Assembly: GCF_001298465.1 (NCBI RefSeq)
Contig: NZ_CP012541.1
Location: forward strand, 1,302,001 to 1,366,000
DNA: 64,000 nucleotides
Reading direction: 5' to 3'
From: Campylobacter concisus
Lineage (GTDB): Bacteria; Campylobacterota; Campylobacteria; Campylobacterales; Campylobacteraceae
A model generated the notes under the pieces. It made no database searches and was not told where the DNA came from. It saw nothing but the letters and a program-made list of their open reading frames with translations. Below, piece after piece: positions 8,029 through 16,817 of the stretch. Made by a program: the position numbers and the translations under genes. Position 1 is the first letter of the stretch; every line of letters starts with the position of its first letter.

Positions 8029-9404
8029 AAAATATCTTTTAAATAAACCACATCAACATCTTTTAAAAGATTATTTTTGCTCTCTTTTATCACTGCGATC
8101 GTATTTTTCTTTGGATGTCCAATGGCGATCGCATAGCCTCTTTTTTTAGCCAAATTTACAGCAACCGCAAGTTCACGCCTAACAGCGCTAGCCGATGGAT
8201 CATCATCTAAAAATATATCTCTTGAAATGTATGGCTGATTATGTTTTTTTGCAGCTCTTGCTACTGCGGTTTGAGCAATAGTTTTACTATCAACAAAGAC
8301 AAAGCCCTGCTCTATCAGCGCCCTATAAGCCTTATCCATAGCGTCAAAATCGCTTGTAAAGCGCGATCCTGTGTGATTGTTTGTATATTTTGCGCGCGGG
8401 AAGTCTTTGCGTATCTTTTTTATCTTAGCAAGTATGCTTTCATAGCTTTCATTTGTAGTCAAAGTACCTATCTCTGGGCTATCAAAGTGTCTTGCTTGCA
8501 TCGGAAGATGTATCATGTAAAACTCAAATGTTCTTGCGATATTTGGCGTATCTGGATGAGTCTTTGTCGCTGGAAAAATAGACGGCGTGATTTTTAGGCC
8601 AAGCGACTTTATCATACTCGCATGTTCAAATGTCGCCACATCATCTATTATGATAACGAGCTTTGCACGTCCTTTTATGCTAGCGCTTGGCGTAAAAGGC
8701 ACCGCTTCAAAGCTATCTTTTTTTATATTCTTTTCTTCATATTTTGTTTTTTCTATCTTTTTAGTGTTTAAATTTTCAGCTTTTTTAACTGGCTCGACTT
8801 TTATGTTCTTGCTTTTAAATTTCTCTTTTTTTTCTATTTCAGTACTTTTATTTTGATCGACTTTTACTTCAAAATTTTGAGATTTTAGTTCGGTTTTTGA
8901 GTTATAAAATGGCTCTATCTTTTGTTCATTTTCTATTACGCTAGGTTCTGTATTTTTATAATTTGCGAGTAAATTTTTAGTATCGTTTTGCTCTTTTTTT
9001 ATCTCTTCTTTTTTGGCTTCACTCTTTACTTCAGCTATCTTCTTTTGCTCTTTTGGCTCAACTTTTGAATTTAAAGCAAGCTCACTTTTATACTTAGGAT
9101 CGGTAAAAATTTTACTTAAATTTTCATCTTCATCAAATTTTAGAGGGTATTTTCTCTTCTCGTATTCTTGTTTTTTCTCTTTACTAGCAACCTTTGGCTC
9201 AGCTTTTTTTAGGATTTGTTTCTCTGCCTTTGGCTCATTTGTTTTGTTTATCTGCTCTGCACCATTATTTTTTATACTAAGAGCTACGCTAAGTGCTATT
9301 ATCAAAATAGCCGCGATAATGCCGATACCAAGATAGGTTTTGTTGTTAGAGCGACCTGCACTCTTTTTTGTAGGTCGCTTCTTTGTAGTCTTTTTTTCGC
9401 TCAA
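8025..9404 (-). CDS. Divergent polysaccharide deacetylase family protein (YibQ-like), membrane-anchored
   Basis: 459 residues. A basic cytoplasmic stub (KKTTKKRPTKKSAGR) and one transmembrane helix (about 25-45) are followed by ~190 residues of lysine/glutamate-rich low-complexity linker, then a C-terminal catalytic-type domain from ~245: VIIIDDV, HLPMQA, NNHTGSRFT, FVFVDSKT and AIAIGHPK. These are the motifs of the divergent polysaccharide deacetylase family (DUF610/YibQ), a NodB-like fold predicted to act in the periplasm. Substrate unknown, possibly peptidoglycan or another wall glycan. The long charged linker would let the domain reach across the periplasm (inference). It sits three bases downstream of ilvC. 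Confidence 0.85.
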   Translation of the reverse strand: MSEKKTTKKRPTKKSAGRSNNKTYLGIGIIAAILIIALSVALSIKNNGAEQINKTNEPKAEKQILKKAEPKVASKEKKQEYEKRKYPLKFDEDENLSKIFTDPKYKSELALNSKVEPKEQKKIAEVKSEAKKEEIKKEQNDTKNLLANYKNTEPSVIENEQKIEPFYNSKTELKSQNFEVKVDQNKSTEIEKKEKFKSKNIKVEPVKKAENLNTKKIEKTKYEEKNIKKDSFEAVPFTPSASIKGRAKLVIIIDDVATFEHASMIKSLGLKITPSIFPATKTHPDTPNIARTFEFYMIHLPMQARHFDSPEIGTLTTNESYESILAKIKKIRKDFPRAKYTNNHTGSRFTSDFDAMDKAYRALIEQGFVFVDSKTIAQTAVARAAKKHNQPYISRDIFLDDDPSASAVRRELAVAVNLAKKRGYAIAIGHPKKNTIAVIKESKNNLLKDVDVVYLKDIL

Positions 9405-9407
9405 GGC

Positions 9408-10465
<1,058 letters not shown>

Positions 10466-10572
10466 ACTTTAGCCAGCAAAAATTCGGCTGAAATATATAG
10501 AAACTCTTTTTAAGTTTTATGATAATTTATTTTGATAAAATACGCTGAAATTTCAAAAAAAGAGATAACTCA

Positions 10573-11391
10573 ATGAATGAATCAGTTTTTAAAAAAATCA
10601 AAGCACTTCCACCATTAGATGACACGGTTATACAAATTCAACGCTTACATGCGGACGAAAACAGCTCAATAAGTGATCTTACAAAAGTGGTTGAAAAGGA
10701 TCCGATGCTAACGGCAAATATCTTGCGTTCAGCAAACTCTCCACTTTATGGGTTTTCTCAAGAGATCACAACTATAGCAAGAGCTATTTCTCTTTTTGGT
10801 ATGGCTACTATTCGAGGTTTTGCGCTTTCAAGTACGATTAAAAAGAGTTTTTCTATAAATTTAGAGCCTTATGGCATTACTACACAAGATTTTTTAAATA
10901 TCTCGATAATACAAAATGCACTGATGTACAATTGGCATTCTAAAGTTAATCCTAAAAGCTTAGAAATTCTCTCTCCAGCTTCATTTATGCTTGAGATTGG
11001 CAAGATAGTTCTTGCTCATGAATTAGCCGAAAATAAGCAAGACGTCGAATTTAGAGAAAAACTTAAAAATATATCTAGCCCAATCGATCTTGCCCTATTT
11101 GAAACAGAAATTTTAGATATGTCAAATGAAGAAGTTACAGCTAAAATTTTTGAACAATGGAACCTTGAGACAGAGCTTAGCAGCTCGATACTCTATTCAA
11201 ATAATCCAGAAGAGGCGCCAGATCATATAAAAGACTATGCAAAAGCCCTAAAAGTGATAAAAACGGCTGTAAATATCTTTAATCAACTTGATGATATAAG
11301 CATACAAAATACTCTACCTCTTCTTGACGAATACGGCTTTGGACATGATACGTTTTTAATGGCTGTTGCTAAAGTCAAAGATAATTTGTGA
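10573..11391 (+). CDS. HDOD-domain protein
   Basis: 272 residues filled by one HDOD domain: LPPLDDTVIQIQRL at the N terminus, then VVEKDPMLTANILRSANSPLYGF, which is the typical HDOD core, and TTIARAISLFGMATIRGFALSS. HDOD proteins are HD-superfamily relatives that lack the catalytic metal residues and act in signalling; some Campylobacter members influence biofilm and redox stress responses. There is no attached output domain. A TAAAAT box about 30 bases before the start is a likely -10. The stop overlaps the GTG start of rnr (GTGA), so expression is coupled. Confidence 0.85.
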   Translation: MNESVFKKIKALPPLDDTVIQIQRLHADENSSISDLTKVVEKDPMLTANILRSANSPLYGFSQEITTIARAISLFGMATIRGFALSSTIKKSFSINLEPYGITTQDFLNISIIQNALMYNWHSKVNPKSLEILSPASFMLEIGKIVLAHELAENKQDVEFREKLKNISSPIDLALFETEILDMSNEEVTAKIFEQWNLETELSSSILYSNNPEEAPDHIKDYAKALKVIKTAVNIFNQLDDISIQNTLPLLDEYGFGHDTFLMAVAKVKDNL

Positions 11392-13307
11392 AAGAATTTC
11401 TAACATCACTACTAGTTGGCATCAAGGAAAAAGAAGTTTCAAACGAAGATAAAGAGATTTTACGAAATCTCTTAAATCTTGGTGCCGTAAGCTCTCATAA
11501 AGATAAATTTTACCTAAACAATGGCTACGTATGCGGCAAGCTAGACATCAGTCAAAACGCAACTGGCTTTATCATCCCATTTGACAAGCGCTTCAAGCAA
11601 GACATCATTGTTGAAAATAAAAATTTAAACAACTCTCACCTTGGCGATATCGTGTTAGCAAAGCTTTTGCCGCTTAAGAAAAAACGCCAAAGCGCTAAAA
11701 TAGTGATGAGCCTAAAGCTTGCCAATGAAACAAGTGTGGTCTATACAAAACGCTTTGGAGCGGCCATTTTAGGTGTAAATTTAAAAACTGGACTAAGCAC
11801 TACCTTAAAAGCGACGCAAAAAAGCCTAAAGATGCTTCATCTTGGGACGCTGCTTAAGATAAACAACCTAAACAACGAGATAGTCGAGGTTTTAGGAAAT
11901 TTAGACGATCCGCTAAGTGATGAAAAAATTTCGCTTGCTATTTATAATAAAAACGATAAATTTAGCGAGGCTTGTGAGCTTGAGGCAAAGGCTTTTGGCG
12001 ATGAGGTTGATGCTAGCATGTATCCAAACAGGGTTGATCTAAGAAATTTAGACTTTTGCACGATCGATCCAGCCGATGCCAAAGACTTTGATGATGCCAT
12101 ATATTTTGATAAAAAAAAGCAAGAAATTTACGTCGCAATCGCTGATGTGAGCGAGTATGTGACTGCTTATAGCGCCATTGACAGTGAAGCTAAAAAAAGA
12201 GGCTTTTCTATATACTTTCCACACATCTCAGTGCCGATGTTGCCGCGCGCGCTCAGTGAAAATATCTGCTCGCTAAAGCCAAATGTGCCTCGCCTTGCAT
12301 TTTGTTTTAAAATTTCACTTGATGCGAATAATGAGATAAAAAAAGAGGAGCTTTTTGAAGCGATCATCCTTTCAAAAAGGCGCTTTAACTACGACGAGAT
12401 CGATGAAATTTTAGAGGGCAAAAGAGAGTGTGAAATTTCATGGATCAAGCCACTTTTTAAACTCACCACAAAGCTTCGCAAAAAAAGACTTTTGCACGCA
12501 TTTGACTTTAGGACCAAAGAGCTTAGAATGAGCCTTGATGACGAGGGTCAAATTTCTCAAACCAGGTTTGAAAGCGACTCCGACTCGCACAGACTAGTCG
12601 AGGACTGCATGCTTTTAGCAAACAAGGCTGCCGCAAAGCTCATCACAAAGGGCGTTTTTAGAAACCACGCCTCGCCTGATTTTAAAAAGATAGATACCTT
12701 GCTTGAGGACCTGCAACTTCTTGGGCTTGACTTTACTTATGAAAACGATCTTGCAAATTTGATAAGAAAGATCCAAATAAAAGCCGATGAACTGGGCAAC
12801 CGCGAGGAGATAGATAAACTCATCATCAAGTCTCAAAAAAAAGCTGAATACTCGAGTGAAAATTTAGGCCACTTTGGGCTTGGATTTGATAGATACACAC
12901 ACTTTACAAGCCCTATTAGACGCTATTCTGACCTTATTTTACATAGACTTTTAAAGGCTAAAATTTCAAAAGATGAGAAGCTTTACAACTTCTTGCTTTT
13001 AAACATCCAAAGCACCTGCGCAAATTTAAGCGAGCTTGAAAGAGAAGCCGACAAGGTAGCCTACGACTTTATGGATAGGAAATTTGCACGCTGGGCAGCC
13101 GCAAATATCGGCAAAGAGGTGCGTTGCTACGTGAGCGAAAATCAAAATGTCTTGATTGCTAAGCTTGATGATCATTTTGTTGGAGCTAGGATTTTTATAA
13201 CAGGATACAGTGCAAATTTACTTCAAAAGCTCGTTGTAAAGATCACAGAGGCTGATATCGCAAGCGCTAAAATTTTTGCAAAAGTGGTAAGAAAGATCGA
13301 TGTATAG
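11388..13307 (+). CDS. rnr: Ribonuclease R / VacB-family 3'-5' exoribonuclease
   Basis: 639 residues starting at GTG, overlapping the HDOD gene by four bases. Order: N-terminal OB-type RNA-binding part, central RNB catalytic domain with FCTIDPADAKDFDDAIYF (the catalytic aspartates) at about 220-240, the later FTSPIRRYSDLILHRLL at about 505, and a short C-terminal S1-like part. The enzyme degrades structured RNA hydrolytically from the 3' end and, with tmRNA, clears stalled messages; ssrA is also in this window. It is shorter than E. coli RNase R (~810) because the basic tail and part of the N terminus are missing, as is usual for the class. Confidence 0.92.
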   Translation: MKEFLTSLLVGIKEKEVSNEDKEILRNLLNLGAVSSHKDKFYLNNGYVCGKLDISQNATGFIIPFDKRFKQDIIVENKNLNNSHLGDIVLAKLLPLKKKRQSAKIVMSLKLANETSVVYTKRFGAAILGVNLKTGLSTTLKATQKSLKMLHLGTLLKINNLNNEIVEVLGNLDDPLSDEKISLAIYNKNDKFSEACELEAKAFGDEVDASMYPNRVDLRNLDFCTIDPADAKDFDDAIYFDKKKQEIYVAIADVSEYVTAYSAIDSEAKKRGFSIYFPHISVPMLPRALSENICSLKPNVPRLAFCFKISLDANNEIKKEELFEAIILSKRRFNYDEIDEILEGKRECEISWIKPLFKLTTKLRKKRLLHAFDFRTKELRMSLDDEGQISQTRFESDSDSHRLVEDCMLLANKAAAKLITKGVFRNHASPDFKKIDTLLEDLQLLGLDFTYENDLANLIRKIQIKADELGNREEIDKLIIKSQKKAEYSSENLGHFGLGFDRYTHFTSPIRRYSDLILHRLLKAKISKDEKLYNFLLLNIQSTCANLSELEREADKVAYDFMDRKFARWAAANIGKEVRCYVSENQNVLIAKLDDHFVGARIFITGYSANLLQKLVVKITEADIASAKIFAKVVRKIDV

Positions 13308-14298
13308 AAAAGATTTGGAGCTAAATTTAGCAAATGCAAATTTAAGCAACTACTTCTTGCTTTTTGGGGCGGATGAGTTTCAGATCGAGCTTTTTGGCAA
13401 GGAGATTTTGAGCTTTTACTCAAGCGAAGATGCAAATTTGTTAAGCCTTTATTTTGACGAGTACAACTACGCGCAAGCAAGCTCTCACCTAAGCGAGCAG
13501 TCGCTTTTTGGCGGCAAAAATATCCTTTATATAAAAAGCGACAAAAAGATCCCAGCAAAAGAGCTAAAGGAGCTCATCTTGCTTTGCTCGAAAAGCCAGG
13601 ATAACTACTTCCTATTTGAGCTTTATGAGTCCGATATGAAACTAGTTTTTGATACGCAAAAGGCTTTTGGGACAAATTTTGCTAGATTTTTTAAGCCCTC
13701 AACTCCAGATGAAGCGATAAATTTACTAGCCAAAAACTCAGCCAAAATAGGCCTAAACATAACCAAAAACGCACTTTATGAGCTTTACTTTACGCATAAT
13801 GAAAATTTATACCTTGCAGCAAGCGAGCTAACAAAGCTAAAGAGCCTAAACACACACATCGAACAAGATGATGTAAAAAGGCTGGTTTTTGGACTTGGCG
13901 GGATAAATTTTGATGATTTTTTTAATAAATTTATGGCTCTAAAAGATATAAAAAACGACTTTTTTACCTACTTAGAAGATCCAAATTTTAATGAAATTTT
14001 TCTTCTAAACTCGCTTTACAAAGCATTTTTTAGGCTATTTAAAATTTACTCTTATATAAAGGTAAATGGTCGCTTAAATTTAGATGAGGCAATTGGTTAT
14101 CAACCGCCTGTAAATGTCGCAAATTTATTAAAAGCAAATAGCTTAAAACCAAATTTAAATACATATCTAGAGATATTTAAAACGCTAAATTTAGCCGAGC
14201 TAGAGCTAAAAACAAACACAAAAATGGATAAAGAAATTTTTGTATTATCAACTATTTTAAATTTGCAACATCTCATATCAACAGCAAATATTAAGTAA
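13300..14298 (+). CDS. holA: DNA polymerase III delta subunit (HolA-like)
   Basis: 332 residues, starting inside the end of rnr (ATGTATAG overlap of eight bases). The protein has the three-domain clamp-loader build: a P-loop-less AAA-like N terminus (NYFLLFGADEFQIELF; YFLFEL), a middle alpha-helical part (ELYFTHNENLYLAASELTKLKSL) and a C-terminal collar with LAELELKTNTKMD. Delta opens the beta clamp in the clamp loader. Sequence conservation is low in this family; the call rests on the overall pattern, length and position between rnr and rpsF as in other campylobacters. Confidence 0.8.
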   Translation: MYRKDLELNLANANLSNYFLLFGADEFQIELFGKEILSFYSSEDANLLSLYFDEYNYAQASSHLSEQSLFGGKNILYIKSDKKIPAKELKELILLCSKSQDNYFLFELYESDMKLVFDTQKAFGTNFARFFKPSTPDEAINLLAKNSAKIGLNITKNALYELYFTHNENLYLAASELTKLKSLNTHIEQDDVKRLVFGLGGINFDDFFNKFMALKDIKNDFFTYLEDPNFNEIFLLNSLYKAFFRLFKIYSYIKVNGRLNLDEAIGYQPPVNVANLLKANSLKPNLNTYLEIFKTLNLAELELKTNTKMDKEIFVLSTILNLQHLISTANIK

Positions 14299-14338
14299 CT
14301 TTAAGCTAAAATCCACCCTTGCTTAAAGCAAAATCCTT

Positions 14339-14353
14339 GCTCACAAAGTGAGC
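14339..14353 (+). promoter_or_regulatory. Hairpin in the rpsF leader
   Basis: GCTCAC-AAA-GTGAGC forms a perfect six-base-pair stem with a three-base loop, ending 22 bases before the rpsF ATG and just upstream of the AAGGAG ribosome site. S6:S18 complexes are known to bind rpsF leaders in many bacteria; this hairpin is in the right place, but I cannot see the diagnostic bulged CCG motif, so its role as a sensor is conjecture. Confidence 0.3.
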
Positions 14354-14375
14354 TAAATATCCATAAGGAGAAGAA

Positions 14376-14795
14376 ATGAAACATTACGAGCTTTTATTTA
14401 TTCTTAAGCCGACACTAACGGAAGAGGAAGTTAAAGCTAAAGTTGACTTCGTAAAAGAAGTTATAACAAAAAACGGCGGCGAGATCGCTACTGTCGTTGA
14501 GATGGGCACTAGAAAGTTAGCCTATGCCATCAAAAAATATGAACGTGGAACATACTTTGTTATCTACTACAAAGCACCACCAGCACTTCTTGCAGAGCTT
14601 ACAAGAAACGTAAGAATTACTGAAGATATCATAAGATTTTTAAGCGTTAAATATGAAAATAAACGCGAAATCGCAGCCTGGGAAAGACTTTGCAAAGGTA
14701 TCAAACAAACTATCAAAAAAGAGACTCGTGAGCCAAGAGCACCGCGTGAGCCAAGAGTTGAAAAAGTAGACGAGCAAACTTTTACAGAAGAATAA
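14376..14795 (+). CDS. rpsF: 30S ribosomal protein S6
   Basis: 139 residues. The start [19 protein letters not shown] and the ferredoxin-like strand order ([37 protein letters not shown]) are typical of S6. S6 binds 16S rRNA with S18 in the platform of the small subunit. The C-terminal tail is extended and rich in K, R, E and P (EPRAPREPR). A strong AAGGAG site precedes the ATG. It heads the conserved trio rpsF-ssb-rpsR. Confidence 0.97.
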   Translation: MKHYELLFILKPTLTEEEVKAKVDFVKEVITKNGGEIATVVEMGTRKLAYAIKKYERGTYFVIYYKAPPALLAELTRNVRITEDIIRFLSVKYENKREIAAWERLCKGIKQTIKKETREPRAPREPRVEKVDEQTFTEE

Positions 14796-14808
14796 TCAAG
14801 GATAAAAA

Positions 14809-15366
14809 ATGTTCAATAAAGTAGTACTGGTTGGAAATTTAACAAGAGATATCGAGCTAAGATACACTACTAGTGGATCTGCTATAGGAAATTCCGGTAT
14901 TGCTGTTACTAGAAAATTTAATACTAACGGCGAAAAACGTGAAGAGACATGCTTTATTGACATATCATTCTTTGGCAAATCAGCTGAGATAGCAAATCAA
15001 TATTTAAGCAAAGGCTCCAAACTTTTGGTTGAAGGAAGATTAAAATTTGATCAATGGACCGACAACAATGGACAAAACCGTTCAAAGCACTCAATCGTAG
15101 TTGAAAATATGGAGATGCTTGGCGGAAATAGCGGAGCTAATGGACAAAATCAAGGTGGATTTAATCAAAATAGTTCGTACTCACAACAACGAAATAATGG
15201 TTCAAATAATAGCTATGACAATGGTGGATATCAAAATTCAGCACCACAAAGACAGCAAATGCAACCACAAAATAAAAAAGTACAAGAAGAGTACTATGAG
15301 GAGAAAATCCCTGATATAAACATTGACGCCGATAATTTTGATGGCGACAACGAAATACCGTTTTAA
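14809..15366 (+). CDS. ssb: Single-stranded DNA-binding protein
   Basis: 185 residues. The OB fold occupies the first ~110 residues (FNKVVLVGNLTRDIELRY, GIAVTRKF, FIDISFFGKSAE, KGSKLLVEGRL). A glutamine/asparagine/glycine-rich linker follows, then the acidic C-terminal tip ...FDGDNEIPF, the docking peptide for SSB-interacting proteins. It lies between rpsF and rpsR, the usual bacterial arrangement, with spacings of 13 and 15 bases. Confidence 0.97.
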   Translation: MFNKVVLVGNLTRDIELRYTTSGSAIGNSGIAVTRKFNTNGEKREETCFIDISFFGKSAEIANQYLSKGSKLLVEGRLKFDQWTDNNGQNRSKHSIVVENMEMLGGNSGANGQNQGGFNQNSSYSQQRNNGSNNSYDNGGYQNSAPQRQQMQPQNKKVQEEYYEEKIPDINIDADNFDGDNEIPF

Positions 15367-15381
15367 TTTAAAGGATAGAAA

Positions 15382-15642
15382 ATGGCAGAAAAAAGAAAAT
15401 ATTCACGTAAATATTGCAAATTTACAGAAGCAAAAATTGATTTTATAGACTATAAAGATACTTCTCTTTTAAAGTATTGTTTATCAGAAAGATTTAAAAT
15501 TATGCCAAGACGTTTAACTGGCACATCAAAAAGACATCAAGAGATGGTAGAAAAAGCGATCAAAAGAGCTCGTCATGCAGCTATCATACCTTACATAGTA
15601 GATCGCAAAGATGTAGTTTCAAATCCTTTTGATGGACTATAA
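15382..15642 (+). CDS. rpsR: 30S ribosomal protein S18
   Basis: 86 residues. The motif [26 protein letters not shown] and the following [19 protein letters not shown] are those of S18, which pairs with S6 on the small-subunit platform. The N-terminal [10 protein letters not shown] may be a vestige of the zinc-binding cysteines of C+ forms, with only one Cys left here. It is the last gene of the rpsF-ssb-rpsR operon; a hairpin follows 11 bases after the stop. Confidence 0.97.
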   Translation: MAEKRKYSRKYCKFTEAKIDFIDYKDTSLLKYCLSERFKIMPRRLTGTSKRHQEMVEKAIKRARHAAIIPYIVDRKDVVSNPFDGL

Positions 15643-15652
15643 TTATTAAACT

Positions 15653-15679
15653 ATTAAGCCCCTATTAACGGGGTTTAAT
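15653..15679 (+). terminator. Hairpin after rpsR, probable terminator
   Basis: Arms 15653-15662 (ATTAAGCCCC) and 15670-15679 (GGGGTTTAAT) pair over ten positions, with one G-U wobble in the RNA, around a seven-base loop. The GC-rich core sits next to the loop. The U-run after it is weak, so termination may be inefficient. Confidence 0.5.
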
Positions 15680-16157
15680 CCTAATCTTAAATATCCTAGA
15701 TTCATGTTCTTATAGATTTTTTTATTTATTGACTGCAGTTTAAAATATTTTTCAAGCACTATCTATAATTTTGGTTTAACTTACACGAGGCAATTAGAAT
15801 TTATTCAGGTGGACATCTCAAATATATGCTGTCTTTAAATAACTCTATAGCATCAATTTATTAGTTCAAAATAATTTATTTAGCCATATATACAATCAAT
15901 ATCGTTGATCTATATTATTCACAATTTTTACCACGAATCACGCATCATCTATCGTATAGCAATAGCTGTCCACATAATGCTAAAAGACAAGGTACTTAAA
16001 TGTAAATAAACTTTATTCAATAAATCCAATATTCATCCATTTGGTGTTCATATATCTTACAAGTGGTATTTATCATGTATTTTTCAAATCAACTGATACC
16101 AAACCAACCTAACCATGCAACAATGTTAACTAAAAACAAATTTTAAGCATCCTTTTC
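15680..16157. other. Gene-free AT-rich spacer between rpsR and the tRNA promoter
   Basis: I find no open frame with a ribosome site on either strand across this stretch of almost 480 bases. Its word use differs from neighbouring spacers (few AAATTT words). The minus strand around 15830-15980 shows short open runs broken by stops (for example HYVDSYCYTIDDA then FVVKIVNNIDQRY in one frame), which might be the remains of a decayed gene next to the tRNA cluster; I cannot identify it. Confidence 0.4.
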
Positions 16158-16186
16158 TTGACATGCAATAATGTTTTTTGTATAAT
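16158..16186 (+). promoter_or_regulatory. Perfect sigma-70 promoter for the tRNA operon
   Basis: TTGACA at 16158-16163 and TATAAT at 16181-16186 are separated by exactly 17 bases. Both hexamers equal the E. coli consensus. A T-rich spacer precedes the -10. Transcription should start near 16193, about 16 bases before tRNA-Lys. Most Campylobacter housekeeping promoters lack a recognisable -35, so a full consensus marks this as a very strong stable-RNA promoter. Confidence 0.85.
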
Positions 16187-16208
16187 CTCAATTCTTTTTT
16201 AAATAAAT

Positions 16209-16284
16209 GTCTTGCTAGCTCAGTCGGTAGAGCATCTCACTTTTAATGAGGGGGCCGTTGGTTCGAATCCAACGCAGGACACCA
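16209..16284 (+). tRNA. tRNA-Lys (anticodon TTT)
   Basis: 76 bases including the encoded CCA. Acceptor arm GTCTTGC/GCAGGAC pairs with one wobble; the anticodon loop is CTTTTAA between TCTCA and TGAGG; the T arm holds GGTTCGAATCC. First gene of a four-tRNA run. Confidence 0.96.
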
Positions 16285-16297
16285 TTTTTGGGTTTAT

Positions 16298-16373
16298 GAC
16301 CCTTTCGTCTAGTGGCTCAGGACTCTACTTTCTCTGTGTAGAAACAGAGGTTCAAATCCTCTAAGGGTCGCCA
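16298..16373 (+). tRNA. tRNA-Glu, anticodon by position CTC (unusual anticodon loop)
   Basis: 76 bases with encoded CCA; acceptor GACCCTT/AAGGGTC pairs fully, and the D arm (TCGTCTAGTGG) and T arm (GGTTCAAATCC) are those of tRNA-Glu. Aligned position by position with E. coli tRNA-Glu, the anticodon arm is CTACT-TTCTCTG-TGTAG: four pairs, a T-T mismatch next to the loop, anticodon CTC, and T instead of A at position 37. The amino-acid call is firm from the body of the tRNA; the anticodon is less so, because TTC lies just one or two bases away. Confidence 0.85.
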
Positions 16374-16391
16374 GATATTTTTTAAATTTTA

Positions 16392-16467
16392 GGTCGCTTA
16401 GCTCAGTTGGTAGAGCGCCACCCTTACAAGGTGGATGTCATAAGTTCGAGTCTTATAGCGACCACCA
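16392..16467 (+). tRNA. tRNA-Val (anticodon TAC)
   Basis: 76 bases with encoded CCA. Acceptor GGTCGCT/AGCGACC, anticodon arm CCACC-CTTACAA-GGTGG, T arm with AGTTCGAGTCT. All stems pair. Confidence 0.96.
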
Positions 16468-16475
16468 TTTTAGGT

Positions 16476-16552
16476 GCAGCGGTAGTTCAGTTGGTTAGAA
16501 TGCCGCCCTGTCACGGCGGAGGTCGCGGGTTCGAGCCCCGTCCGCTGCGCCA
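16476..16552 (+). tRNA. tRNA-Asp (anticodon GTC)
   Basis: 77 bases with encoded CCA. Acceptor GCAGCGG/CCGCTGC, anticodon arm CCGCC-CTGTCAC-GGCGG, T arm GGGTTCGAGCCCC. The gene is much more GC-rich than its surroundings, as expected of a tRNA. Last of the four-tRNA run; T-rich sequence follows. Confidence 0.97.
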
Positions 16553-16786
16553 TCTTTTATTCTTTGACTTTTATTTTACCTAATTACTGAAATTCTTAAA
16601 AATAGTGTATTTTATTAAAATTTATGCTTTAAAAATTTATACATAAGACAAATTAAAAAATAAAATCTAAGTTATCACCACTAAATCGCATATATTTAAA
16701 AATAAATCTTTTACTAAAATTTCTAAATAATTGATACAAGATAAATCAAAATTAATATTTTTATCTCTAAGTTATCAAAAAATCAA

Positions 16787-16792
16787 TATAAT
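16787..16792 (+). promoter_or_regulatory. Probable -10 box for ribB
   Basis: TATAAT lies 26 bases upstream of the ribB ATG, with the GGGAAA ribosome site in between. The 12-base word TCTAAGTTATCA occurs at 16666-16677 and again at 16766-16777, nine bases upstream of the -10, and could be an operator pair. Confidence 0.5.
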
Positions 16793-16817
16793 CGTAAAAA
16801 TTTAATAAGGGAAATTT

